Part shown: positions 43,399 to 51,386 of the stretch, in pieces
How the letters are laid out: the number at the start of each line of letters is the position of its first letter
Numbering within the stretch: the stretch's first letter is position 1
Made by a program: the position numbers and the translations under genes
Notes under the pieces: generated by a model
Seen by the model: only the letters and a program-made list of their open reading frames with translations
Database searches by the model: none
Told to the model about the DNA's origin: nothing
Assembly: GCA_900314825.1 (NCBI GenBank)
Contig: OMWS01000007.1
Coordinates: 1-64,000, forward strand
Source of the DNA: an uncultured Veillonellaceae bacterium
GTDB taxonomy: Bacteria > Bacillota > Negativicutes > Selenomonadales > Selenomonadaceae
Direction: 5' to 3'
Length of the DNA stretch: 64,000 nt

Positions 43399-44586
43399 AT
43401 GACGGACATCATGGAACTTCGCGCGAAACGCGCAAACCTCTGGGAAGCCGCGAAGGCGTTCCTCGACACGCACACGGGAAAGGACGGCAAGCTCTCGCAG
43501 GAAGACAGCGCGGCGTACGACCGCATGGAGGCGGACGTCGTGGCGCTCGGCAAGGACATCGAGCGCCTGGAGCGTCAGGCGGCGATTGACAAGGAGCTCG
43601 CTCAGCCCGCGGCCGCGCCCATCACGAACGCACCGGGCGGCAAGGCGGAGCGTCCGAAATCGGCCTATCACGATGCCGTGATGGACGCCATCCGCAGTCG
43701 TTTCCGCAAGGTCTCGGACGTGTTGCAGGAGGGCGTTGACACGGACGGCGGCTATCTCGTGCCGGAGGAAATGGACAGCCGCCTCGTTGACGTACTGACG
43801 GAAGAGAACGTCATGCGCACGCTCGGCACGACGCTCACGACGAGCGGCGAGCGCAAAATCAACATCGCTGCGACGAAGCCAGCCGCGAGCTGGATCGAGG
43901 AAGGCGGGGCGCTCTCGTTCGGTGACGCGACGTTCGACCAGATCATCCTCGATGCGCACAAGCTCCACGTTGCGATCAAGGTGACGGAGGAGCTGCTTTA
44001 CGACAACGCGTTCAACCTTGAGAGCTACATCATCGAGCAGTTCGGCAAGGCCATCGCGAACGCCGAGGAAGATGCGTTCCTCAACGGCGATGGCGCGGCG
44101 AAGCCGAAAGGCCTGTTCCAGATGGCGGACACGGGCGTCACGACGAGCACGGCGAACATCGCGTCGGATGACCTTATTTCGCTGATTTACTCGCTGAAGC
44201 GCCCGTACCGCCGCAACGCCTCGTTCCTCGTGAACGACCAGACGCTTGCGGTCATCCGCAAGCTGAAGGACAACAACAACGCCTACCTCTGGCAGCCGTC
44301 GTACCAGGTGGGCGAACCCGACCGCCTTATGGGTTACGCCGTCTACACCTCGCCGTACGTTCCGACCGTCGAGGCGGGCGCGGCGGTGCTCGCGTTCGGC
44401 GATTACAGCTACTACAACATCGGCGACCGCGGCACGCGCACGTTGCAGGAGCTCAAAGAGCTCTTCGCGGGCAACGGCATGGTCGGCTACGTCATGAAGG
44501 AGCGCGTCGACGGCAAGCTCATCCTGCCCGAGGCGGTGAAGCTCCTGAAAATCAAGGGCACGGCGGCAGCGAAAGCGAACGGCTGA
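43399..44586 (+). CDS. major capsid protein (HK97 fold)
   Basis: The 395-residue protein has an N-terminal coiled-coil delta domain (residues 1-100) and a mature part starting near the DGGYLVPEEMDSRLVDVLTE segment. HK97-fold signatures include FNLESYIIEQFGKAIANAEE, AFLNGDG and RRNASFLVNDQTL. The protease encoded upstream probably removes the delta domain. Ribosome site AAAGGAG. Confidence 0.94.
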   Translation: MTDIMELRAKRANLWEAAKAFLDTHTGKDGKLSQEDSAAYDRMEADVVALGKDIERLERQAAIDKELAQPAAAPITNAPGGKAERPKSAYHDAVMDAIRSRFRKVSDVLQEGVDTDGGYLVPEEMDSRLVDVLTEENVMRTLGTTLTTSGERKINIAATKPAASWIEEGGALSFGDATFDQIILDAHKLHVAIKVTEELLYDNAFNLESYIIEQFGKAIANAEEDAFLNGDGAAKPKGLFQMADTGVTTSTANIASDDLISLIYSLKRPYRRNASFLVNDQTLAVIRKLKDNNNAYLWQPSYQVGEPDRLMGYAVYTSPYVPTVEAGAAVLAFGDYSYYNIGDRGTRTLQELKELFAGNGMVGYVMKERVDGKLILPEAVKLLKIKGTAAAKANG

Positions 44587-44621
44587 CGTTCGCTGATTTG
44601 GAAGAAAGAGAGGGGATGCCT

Positions 44622-44897
44622 ATGATTGCCGATCTGGCAGAAGCGAAAACGTACCTGCGCGTGGATAGCGATGACGAAGATGCGCTCATTGACGAGCTCT
44701 TGCGGGCAGCGCAACGGCTCTGCGAGGATGTTTCTCGATTAGATGAAACACACTTCGATGCATCGGGCGGCACGGCGAAAGCCGCCGTGCTCTACACGTT
44801 GGCCTATCTCTACGAGCACCGCGAGGAAGCCGACCATCACGCGCTCGTGCTGACGCTCCGCAACTTGCTCATGGGCGTCCGGGAGGAGGGATTCTGA
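44622..44897 (+). CDS. head-tail connector protein (gp6-like)
   Basis: A 91-residue helical protein: MIADLAEAKTYLRVDSDDED, then ALIDELLRAAQRL, the standard start of HK97 gp6/Phage_connect_1 proteins. It forms the ring below the portal. ATG 44622 follows AGAGAGGGG. Overlaps the next start (TGATG). Confidence 0.88.
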   Translation: MIADLAEAKTYLRVDSDDEDALIDELLRAAQRLCEDVSRLDETHFDASGGTAKAAVLYTLAYLYEHREEADHHALVLTLRNLLMGVREEGF

Positions 44898-45235
44898 TGT
44901 ATGTCACTATCGGCGAATTGCGCCATCGCGTGACCGTCGAGCGGGCTGTGACAGAGATCGATGATGCGGGCAATCTCATCACGTCGGAATGGCAGCCGCT
45001 TTTCACCACATGGGCGAAAGTGCTGCCGTATTCTGCAACCATCAAGGACGGCGCGACGGAGCAAGCGCCGGAGGTCGGCTACCGCATCGCCATGCGCTAT
45101 CGCACAGACATTCGCGTGATCGACCGCTTGCGATGGGAGGGCAAGACGCTTTTGCTCGTGGCTCCGCCTTATGCGAAGGACGGGCGGCGCGAGTATCTCA
45201 TCCTCGAAGCAAAGGAACTGGTGGAAGATGGCTAA
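44897..45235 (+). CDS. head closure/head-tail joining protein
   Basis: A 112-residue beta-rich protein of the SPP1 gp16/HK97 head-tail joining type: GELRHRVTVERAVTEIDDAG, WAKVLPYSA, then an IDRLRWEGKTLLLV strand. It seals the connector after DNA packaging. Coupled to genes on either side. Confidence 0.85.
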   Translation: MYVTIGELRHRVTVERAVTEIDDAGNLITSEWQPLFTTWAKVLPYSATIKDGATEQAPEVGYRIAMRYRTDIRVIDRLRWEGKTLLLVAPPYAKDGRREYLILEAKELVEDG

Positions 45236-45605
45236 ATACCAAAGGGCAGAAAGCATCCTCAAAGAGCTCGGCGAGCAGGCGATGGAAGCGGCGAAAGAAG
45301 CCCTCGCAGATGGCGCGGAAGTCGTGGCCGATGAAGCACGGCGGCGTTGTCCCGTCTATGACGGAAAAGACCGGCGCGTCATCAAGGGGGCGCTGAAGAA
45401 ATCGATTCACATCGAGAAGCGCAAAGGCGGCAAGGAATATCGTATCGTCGCAGACGCGCAGGCGCAGGACGGTCTGTTCTATGGCACGATTGTGGAATTC
45501 AGTCCGAAGGGCAGGCCGTTTCTTTATCCCGCGCTCGATGCCAAGCGCAAGACCGTGCAGGACATCATCATCGAGCGCGTGCGGGAGGCGGTGCGAAAGA
45601 AATGA
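45228..45605 (+). CDS. HK97 gp10-like tail completion protein
   Basis: A 125-residue protein with an N-terminal helix, AEVVADEARRRCPVYDG and an EFSPKGRPFLYPALDAKR segment, all typical of HK97 gp10-family proteins. Position between head closure and DUF3168 genes agrees. Overlaps both neighbours. Confidence 0.88.
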   Translation: MAKYQRAESILKELGEQAMEAAKEALADGAEVVADEARRRCPVYDGKDRRVIKGALKKSIHIEKRKGGKEYRIVADAQAQDGLFYGTIVEFSPKGRPFLYPALDAKRKTVQDIIIERVREAVRKK

Positions 45606-45973
45606 ACATCAAGGAACAAGTTTATCAAGCGCTCTCGCGGTCAAAGCGGCTCACCTCGCAGCTCGCGCACGACCGCCGGGGGCGCTGTATTTATCCCATG
45701 CGAAGCCCCGATGCAGGCAGCTATCCCATCCTCGTGTATTCCGTGATTTCGGACGTGCCGGCGCTCATGGCGGACGGCGAGGAACGGGAGCGCGTCGTGA
45801 CGGTGCGCATCCACATTTTGACGAAGGACGGAAATTTCGAGAGCATTCTCCGCGAAGTGCAACGCGCCATGGTCGGCATCGGCTTTATTCGAGCGCAGAG
45901 CGTGGAATTTGCGGAGGGGCATCTTTTCATCACGGCCATCGACTACCGGACAGGAACAGGAGGCATTCTCTAA
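45602..45973 (+). CDS. DUF3168 tail terminator-like protein
   Basis: A 123-residue protein: MNIKEQVYQALSRSKRLTSQ, YPILVYSVISDVPALMADGE and VRIHILTKDG strands fit DUF3168/tail-terminator proteins that cap the tail tube. Starts with ATGA overlap. Confidence 0.85.
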   Translation: MNIKEQVYQALSRSKRLTSQLAHDRRGRCIYPMRSPDAGSYPILVYSVISDVPALMADGEERERVVTVRIHILTKDGNFESILREVQRAMVGIGFIRAQSVEFAEGHLFITAIDYRTGTGGIL

Positions 45974-46582
45974 ATGGCAGACACGAAAGACACAACGACC
46001 ACGGCTACGCGGCCGGCAAGCCGCCTCACGAGCGGCCAGTTCATCAGCATCCAGCGGCTCCACGTCGCGAAACTCCTCGCAGACGATACGGGCGGCACGA
46101 CGTACGACGAGCCCGTCCACCTCGGCAAAGTCCTGCGCAGCATCGACATCAAGCCGTCGAACAGCCAGGCCGACCTTTATGCGGACGGCCAGTCCATCGA
46201 CACGGCATCGAGCACGGCCTCGTACGAGCTCACGTTCGACACGGCTGCGCTGCCGCTTGCCTACACGGCCTATCTGCTCGGCCACCATTACGAAAACGGC
46301 GTGATGGTCGCGAACAAGGACGACGTCGCGCCGTACTTCGCCGTGCTCTTCCAGTCGGACAAGCGCAACGGCAAGGCGCGGTATATGAAGTTTTACAAGG
46401 TGCAGTTCCAGGAGCCGTCCGTCAAAGGCTCGACGAAAGAGGAGAACATTTCGTACCAGACGCCGACGCTCACGGCGAAAGCCATCTATCGCCTGTCGGA
46501 CGGCAACTGCTACACGTACGCCGACAACGAGGACGCCGGCTTCACGGCAGAGAGCGCCGCGAACTGGTACAAGTCGGTTTGA
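45974..46582 (+). CDS. major tail tube protein
   Basis: The 202-residue protein contains TYDEPVHLGKVLRSIDIKPS and ASSTASYELTFDTAALPLAY, and is followed by the chaperone and tape-measure genes. This matches phi13/TP901-1-type major tail proteins that polymerise into the tube. It starts directly after the DUF3168 stop codon. Confidence 0.88.
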   Translation: MADTKDTTTTATRPASRLTSGQFISIQRLHVAKLLADDTGGTTYDEPVHLGKVLRSIDIKPSNSQADLYADGQSIDTASSTASYELTFDTAALPLAYTAYLLGHHYENGVMVANKDDVAPYFAVLFQSDKRNGKARYMKFYKVQFQEPSVKGSTKEENISYQTPTLTAKAIYRLSDGNCYTYADNEDAGFTAESAANWYKSV

Positions 46583-46596
46583 GAAAGGAATCGGAC

Positions 46597-46923
46597 ATGG
46601 ACGAAAAAGTGCTGCATCCGCAGCTTTTCATCAATGGCAAAATCGTGAAGCCTGCGCCACCGAAAATGCGCGTCTGGCGGGCGTTCCTCGCGTTTTTCGA
46701 CGAGGATAAGAGCCACCTGATGATGGAAGAATTTCTCGACCGCCACATCGATCTCATCGTTCTGGCGTTCGGCCAGCCGGAGGTCACGCGGGCGGCGGTC
46801 GAGGACGCTCTTTCCATCGAGGACGTCGTGCCGTTCACCCGCGACCTGTTCAGCTGGCTTCAGGCGCAGACGTTCGCGAAATTGGTGAAGCTCCCAAACG
46901 GGGAGGCGGGAAAGGGGGACTGA
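46597..46923 (+). CDS. tail assembly chaperone, short (gpG-like) form
   Basis: A 108-residue acidic protein with FLAFFDEDKSHLMMEEFLDR and a PFTRDLFSWLQAQTF end. It binds the tape measure during tail assembly. Its last codons (GGA AAG GGG GAC TGA) include a slippery heptamer that allows a longer fusion product. ATG 46597 follows GAAAGGAA. Confidence 0.88.
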   Translation: MDEKVLHPQLFINGKIVKPAPPKMRVWRAFLAFFDEDKSHLMMEEFLDRHIDLIVLAFGQPEVTRAAVEDALSIEDVVPFTRDLFSWLQAQTFAKLVKLPNGEAGKGD

Positions 46924-47096
46924 ACCTTTCCCCGTATCAAAATCTTCTTTTGTACTATGAGCGGCTGCAATCCGCCTACGGCTGGACGATGCAGCAGGTC
47001 GACGCTCACGAGATCGCCTTCCTGCTCGACCAGCTCTACGTCATGAGTTTGTCGAACGAGCGAGGGCACGCAAAATTTATCGACGATGTGATGTGA
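46597..47096 (+). CDS. tail assembly chaperone, frameshifted (gpGT-like) form
   Basis: At 46908-46914 the sequence G GGA AAG is in frame as X XXY YYZ and is the same heptamer used by lambda G/GT. A -1 slip continues as GKGGLNLSPYQNLLLYYERL, runs 58 residues past the short-form end, and stops at TGA 47094-47096, two bases before the tape-measure ATG. The extension (LQSAYGWTMQQVDAHEIAFL) has no start codon of its own. A minority product is expected. Confidence 0.87.
46908..46914 (+). other. -1 ribosomal frameshift site
   Basis: GGGAAAG, read as G GGA AAG in the chaperone frame, followed by GGGG and the zero-frame stop at 46921-46923. Downstream pairing was not folded. Confidence 0.85.
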
Positions 47097-47097
47097 C

Positions 47098-49695
47098 ATG
47101 GCAAAACGCGGACAGAAAATTGATGAGCTCTATCTGAGTCTCGGGCTCGACATCGCCCAGCTGCAGCTCGACTTCGACACAGCGGGCAAGACCGTCTCGC
47201 AGGCGATGGCGCGGCTGAACAGCAAGGAAACCCGGCTGAAGCTCCGCATGGACATCGACCTCGCAAAACTCGAGGGCGCAGGCACGGAGCTCGACAAGCT
47301 CAAAGTCAAATACGAGGCGATCAACCGCCAGCTGGATGTCCAGAAGCAGAAAGAGCAAGTCCTCGCCGCCGTCCTGAAAGATGCGCAGAAGACGAGCGGC
47401 ATGGACAGCGGCGCGGCGAGCCGTGCGGAAACGAACCTCCTGAAGCAGCAGCGCATCGTCGCGCAGACGGAAGCGGAACTGCGCAGGCTCGGCAAGGAAT
47501 ACGCGAACGTCGGCCAGCAGATGAATGCAGCAGGCCGTCAGGCGGGGACGTTCGGCGCACGGATGCAGCGTGGCATCGCGCAGGCGCATACGGGGCTCAC
47601 GAAACTCTCGAACGGCTTTTCCCTGCTCAACGCAAAGACTGCCGCTGTCATGGCGGCGCTCTCGACGGGCGCGGGCCTTTTCACGCTGACGAAAGGCGCG
47701 ATGGAAGCAGGCGAGAATGTCTACCGGCTCTCGAAGCGCCTGCACACGTCGGCGGGCGAAGCGTCGCAGCTGAACCGCACATTCCAACTCGCGGGCATGG
47801 ACGTGATGACCGTCATCCCGCTCATCGCAAGGCTCGACAAGCAAATCGAGTCGGCGGGCGCATCGGGAAACGACACGACGGCGGCGCTCGAGCGTTTCGG
47901 CGTCACGATTCAAGACCAGCAAGGAAACTTGCTCCCGTTGAACGAGCAGTTAGCGCAACTCGCGAAAGGCTACCAGTACGCCGTCGACATGGGGCAGGAG
48001 GAAGCCTACACCGCCGAAGTCCTCGGAGCGCGTGGCGCGGCGCTCGTGCCGCTCCTCGAACAATACCAAGACCTCATGCAGATCTCGGCGAACGTCCAGA
48101 CCACGGGGCTGCTCAATCCCGAAGAGAGCCACAAGACGTGGCTCGAATGGAAGCAGATGGAAATGGAGCTCGGCCAGCTGAAAGGCGCGATTGGTGCGGC
48201 GCTGCTGCCCGTCTCGAAAGAGCTCATGCCTGAAGTGACGGAGGCGTTCCGCGCCCTCGTGCAGGAAATCTCCGAGCACAAGGACGATATCAAGGAAGCC
48301 ATCCTCGGCTGGGGCACGGCGCTGAAGGGCGTGGCGGAGATTGCGACGTTTGTCGGCGAGCAGATCAAGAAGGTCAGCGACCACGCCAAGGCGAACGAAT
48401 GGCTCGTGCAGAACCATCCGATGGCCGGGCCGCTCATCGGCCTGCCGTTCCTCGGCGGAGCCGTGCTCGATCGGATGTATGGGGACGAGTATCAGGCATA
48501 CCTTAAAGAGCAGGAAGCGCTGAAGGAAAAAGAAAAGGCCGAGAAGAAAGCCGCCGAAGCCGCGAAGGACAACAAGAACGCCTCGTTCGAGAACGCGACG
48601 GCGGCGAAGCGGCGTGCCGAAGCGGAAAAGCAGGCCGCGAAAGCGACGGAAGAAGCGGCGAAAGCGAATGATGAGCTGACGGAAAGCCTCTACACGCTCA
48701 CGCACAATGAGCTTGAAGCGTCGCTCCACGCCGTGGACAAGGAGATTGAATCCTTCCGCGAGAAAGGCGCGGAAGTCAACCTGCTCGACGAATACAAGGT
48801 CGCGAAGCAGGCGAAAATCTACGAGGACTTCCAGCGCAACGTCGTGGACGCGACGCAATCCATCTACCGCAACGACCTCGAGAACAAGCTCGCAAGCATT
48901 GACCGCGAGGCCGCGGCCTATCGGCAGAAAGGGCTCGACGAAGTCAGCGCGACGGAGTGGGCCGAGGCCAGCAAGGCGCAGGTCATGGAATCGTTCGAGA
49001 ATGACGTTGCGTCGAAGGTCGATGCCGTCTGGAAAACAGAGCTCCAGAACCGCTTGGACGATATCGAACGGGAAAAACAAGCATGGATTCAAAAGGGCCT
49101 TGACGAAGTCAAAGCGACCGAATGGGCGGAGAAGGAAAAGCTCGACGCGAAGCGCAACGCCGCGCTGCAAGTGCTCCAGTCGCAGAAAGAGGAATTTCGC
49201 GCCTACCTCCAAGGCGGTCAGCAGGGTCTCGCCGACTATTACAAAAAGGCGCACGGCTTCACGATGGATGACCTCCAGATGACGCCGGAGCAGCTGGCCG
49301 GCTTCCAGCAAGCGCGGCAGCAGATGCTCGAAAACCTCCTGCCGAACTTCCGCGACCCTGCCGTGATTCAAAGGGAGCGTGAGGCATGGGAAGCGCAGTA
49401 TCGGGCGAACATGGAGGCGAACGGCTACGCGCAGGCGATGGACGGGACGTTCCAGCCCATGGCGCGGGCGATGGATCGTCTCGCGGATGCGCCCATCGCG
49501 CCGCAAGGAACGGATTCACAGGCCCAGCCGACCGTGACGGATAACCGCCAAGTGACGGTGCAAGTCAGCATCGAGAACGCCGTTACGGCAGACAACGAGG
49601 GCATCCGTTACCTCGCAGACCAGGTGGCCGACCGCATCGAGCCGGCCGTCAAGCAAGCGCTAGGAGATGGTGAAAATACATATCGCGATTGGTGA
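47098..49695 (+). CDS. tail tape measure protein
   Basis: The 865-residue protein sets tail length. It starts with a long coiled coil (about residues 60-160), has a TP901-like core (LTKGAMEAGENVYRLSKRLH then TSAGEASQLNRTFQLAG), and a second Ala/Lys/Glu-rich coiled coil around residues 470-530. Repeated units with AAAYRQKGLDEVSATEWAEA and KQAWIQKGLDEVKATEWAEK lie at about residues 600-680. By the usual rule of about 0.15 nm per residue the tail would be roughly 130 nm. Confidence 0.93.
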   Translation: MAKRGQKIDELYLSLGLDIAQLQLDFDTAGKTVSQAMARLNSKETRLKLRMDIDLAKLEGAGTELDKLKVKYEAINRQLDVQKQKEQVLAAVLKDAQKTSGMDSGAASRAETNLLKQQRIVAQTEAELRRLGKEYANVGQQMNAAGRQAGTFGARMQRGIAQAHTGLTKLSNGFSLLNAKTAAVMAALSTGAGLFTLTKGAMEAGENVYRLSKRLHTSAGEASQLNRTFQLAGMDVMTVIPLIARLDKQIESAGASGNDTTAALERFGVTIQDQQGNLLPLNEQLAQLAKGYQYAVDMGQEEAYTAEVLGARGAALVPLLEQYQDLMQISANVQTTGLLNPEESHKTWLEWKQMEMELGQLKGAIGAALLPVSKELMPEVTEAFRALVQEISEHKDDIKEAILGWGTALKGVAEIATFVGEQIKKVSDHAKANEWLVQNHPMAGPLIGLPFLGGAVLDRMYGDEYQAYLKEQEALKEKEKAEKKAAEAAKDNKNASFENATAAKRRAEAEKQAAKATEEAAKANDELTESLYTLTHNELEASLHAVDKEIESFREKGAEVNLLDEYKVAKQAKIYEDFQRNVVDATQSIYRNDLENKLASIDREAAAYRQKGLDEVSATEWAEASKAQVMESFENDVASKVDAVWKTELQNRLDDIEREKQAWIQKGLDEVKATEWAEKEKLDAKRNAALQVLQSQKEEFRAYLQGGQQGLADYYKKAHGFTMDDLQMTPEQLAGFQQARQQMLENLLPNFRDPAVIQREREAWEAQYRANMEANGYAQAMDGTFQPMARAMDRLADAPIAPQGTDSQAQPTVTDNRQVTVQVSIENAVTADNEGIRYLADQVADRIEPAVKQALGDGENTYRDW

Positions 49696-50011
49696 CATCA
49701 CGACGCTCGATACGGAAAACTGGCAGGTCGTCCCCGATGACCGCCAGCAGCTGGTGGAAATCATCGGCGGCGTGGCCGTGCAGGACTTCGGCCATGTCGC
49801 GGCAGGGGACAAGATTTCCTGCACCGTGCGCGTACGGAAACGCGACTTTGACACGCTCGTGAAATATTGGGATGACCGCACATTGGTGGATGTGACGGAC
49901 GAGGCGGGCATCGTCTGGGAAAACGTGCGCGTCGTGGTCAAGAGCTACGAATACGTGCCACGCTTTTCGTCAAAAGCCGTGCAGGCAAGTTTGGAATTTT
50001 GGAGGGTATGA
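49667..50011 (+). CDS. tail protein downstream of the tape measure
   Basis: A 114-residue beta-rich protein (MVKIHIAIGDITTLDTENWQ, VRVRKRDFDTLVKYWDDRTL). It overlaps the tape-measure 3' end by 29 bp. I do not recognise its family; position suggests a tail-tip or distal tail adaptor. Confidence 0.75.
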   Translation: MVKIHIAIGDITTLDTENWQVVPDDRQQLVEIIGGVAVQDFGHVAAGDKISCTVRVRKRDFDTLVKYWDDRTLVDVTDEAGIVWENVRVVVKSYEYVPRFSSKAVQASLEFWRV

Positions 50012-50012
50012 A

Positions 50013-50450
50013 ATGGCAGACCTCATTCAGATTTACACGAACAATCCGACCGTCATGGGGACGGACGGCACGCTCGTCTCGAACGGCACGGGCCTCGCGC
50101 CCATTTCGGTGTCGCTCGATGCCGCGAAGGAAGAGCAGAAAGCCATCAAGTGCGCCTTGCGCGTGCCGGAGGGCTACAAGCAGCAGGGCAACATCACGCT
50201 GAAATTCACAGGAGACACCGCGAGCTTGTGGAAAATCGCGCAAGGCTACGACGAGACGGATGCGGCAAAGGCTATCACGAGCCTTGCGTGGAAGGACGAG
50301 ATTGAGATTGCGGAGGGTGCGGAGGTTCACACGAATTACGTGTTCTGGGTGCGGGCGGGCTGCTCGAAGGATGAGCGACCGCAGAGTGATACGAGCGTGA
50401 AATTGCAGGCCGAGGGCACGATCGTCGTGGACGAGGAGGCGGGAGCGTGA
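50013..50450 (+). CDS. tail-associated protein
   Basis: A 145-residue protein starting MADLIQIYTNNPTVMGTDGT with a repeated beta pattern (PEGYKQQGNITLKFTGD). One base separates it from the preceding stop. No domain recognised; probably a tail-tip or baseplate component. Confidence 0.72.
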   Translation: MADLIQIYTNNPTVMGTDGTLVSNGTGLAPISVSLDAAKEEQKAIKCALRVPEGYKQQGNITLKFTGDTASLWKIAQGYDETDAAKAITSLAWKDEIEIAEGAEVHTNYVFWVRAGCSKDERPQSDTSVKLQAEGTIVVDEEAGA

Positions 50451-51382
50451 GCTTCAAGTATTACAATCCGGGCTATCCGAATTTATTCGACACGGCGGGC
50501 GGGACGTCCGTGACGGACACCGCGCTCAGCCGGACGGGCGTGTCCTTTTGGCAGGCGAGCAGCAGCTTGCAAAGCATCAAGTTCAAGTCCATACCGCAGG
50601 AAATCTTTTGCAAGTTTGATTTTTTCCTTCACTACGATGAGCAGAGCGACACGGACTATGATATTTACGTCCGGACGAGCTGGCCGTATTCTGGCGTTGC
50701 TATCTCGAAAACGAACCGCTACAGCAAGCTCATCGCCTATGTGAGCGGGGATGACACGCAGATTATTTCCACGAGGGATGAACTTGAATTTCAGAACACG
50801 ACGCACCTCATCCGCAACCAAGTCAACTCGATTTTTTTCCACTTCAAGCTGTCTGACGATGCCGGCACGTATGAGCTCTATGCGAATGGCATGAAACTCA
50901 AGGAATCCACGGGAAGGGTTTCATTGCAAAGTTCGCCGTATCTGACGTTTGCAAGCACGAAAGCCGTCGCGCCGCTCTCTGGCATCATCCTGTCGGACAC
51001 GGCGTTCGATCGTCGCGAAAGCATCCTGCGGTTGCCGACGAGCGGCATCGAGACGGACATGAAGGCAAACGAGGACGGCACGTACACGGCAAGTGCGGCG
51101 GGGCAGACGCTCTTGCAGACCGTCGACGCTGCGGCGATGGTGGATGCTTACGGCGGCGCATCGAAGGTGACGGGCTTCCTCACCGTGGCCTATCCCGCCT
51201 ATCGGACGGAAGACGGCCTCGATCAGCTGACGCAGGTCATGAAAAAGGACGGCGTGCTCACGGACTGCGGGAGCGCGAGCGTCGGGAAGGAAACGACAGG
51301 TTTGACAATCGTCGCGCATGAGGTCGATATGACGGTGGCTGACCTCGCAGGCGTGCAGGTCGGTTGGAAAGCGGGAGCGTGA
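50447..51382 (+). CDS. tail/baseplate protein, possibly carbohydrate-binding
   Basis: The 311-residue protein has a lectin-like beta region in its first 190 residues (FHFKLSDDAGTYELYANGMK resembles laminin-G/concanavalin-like strands) and a C-terminal part with DMKANEDGTYTASAAGQTL. It may contact host surface sugars. Recognition is weak. Overlaps the preceding gene by ATGA-type coupling (GTGA). Confidence 0.6.
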   Translation: MSFKYYNPGYPNLFDTAGGTSVTDTALSRTGVSFWQASSSLQSIKFKSIPQEIFCKFDFFLHYDEQSDTDYDIYVRTSWPYSGVAISKTNRYSKLIAYVSGDDTQIISTRDELEFQNTTHLIRNQVNSIFFHFKLSDDAGTYELYANGMKLKESTGRVSLQSSPYLTFASTKAVAPLSGIILSDTAFDRRESILRLPTSGIETDMKANEDGTYTASAAGQTLLQTVDAAAMVDAYGGASKVTGFLTVAYPAYRTEDGLDQLTQVMKKDGVLTDCGSASVGKETTGLTIVAHEVDMTVADLAGVQVGWKAGA

Positions 51383-51386
51383 TTGC

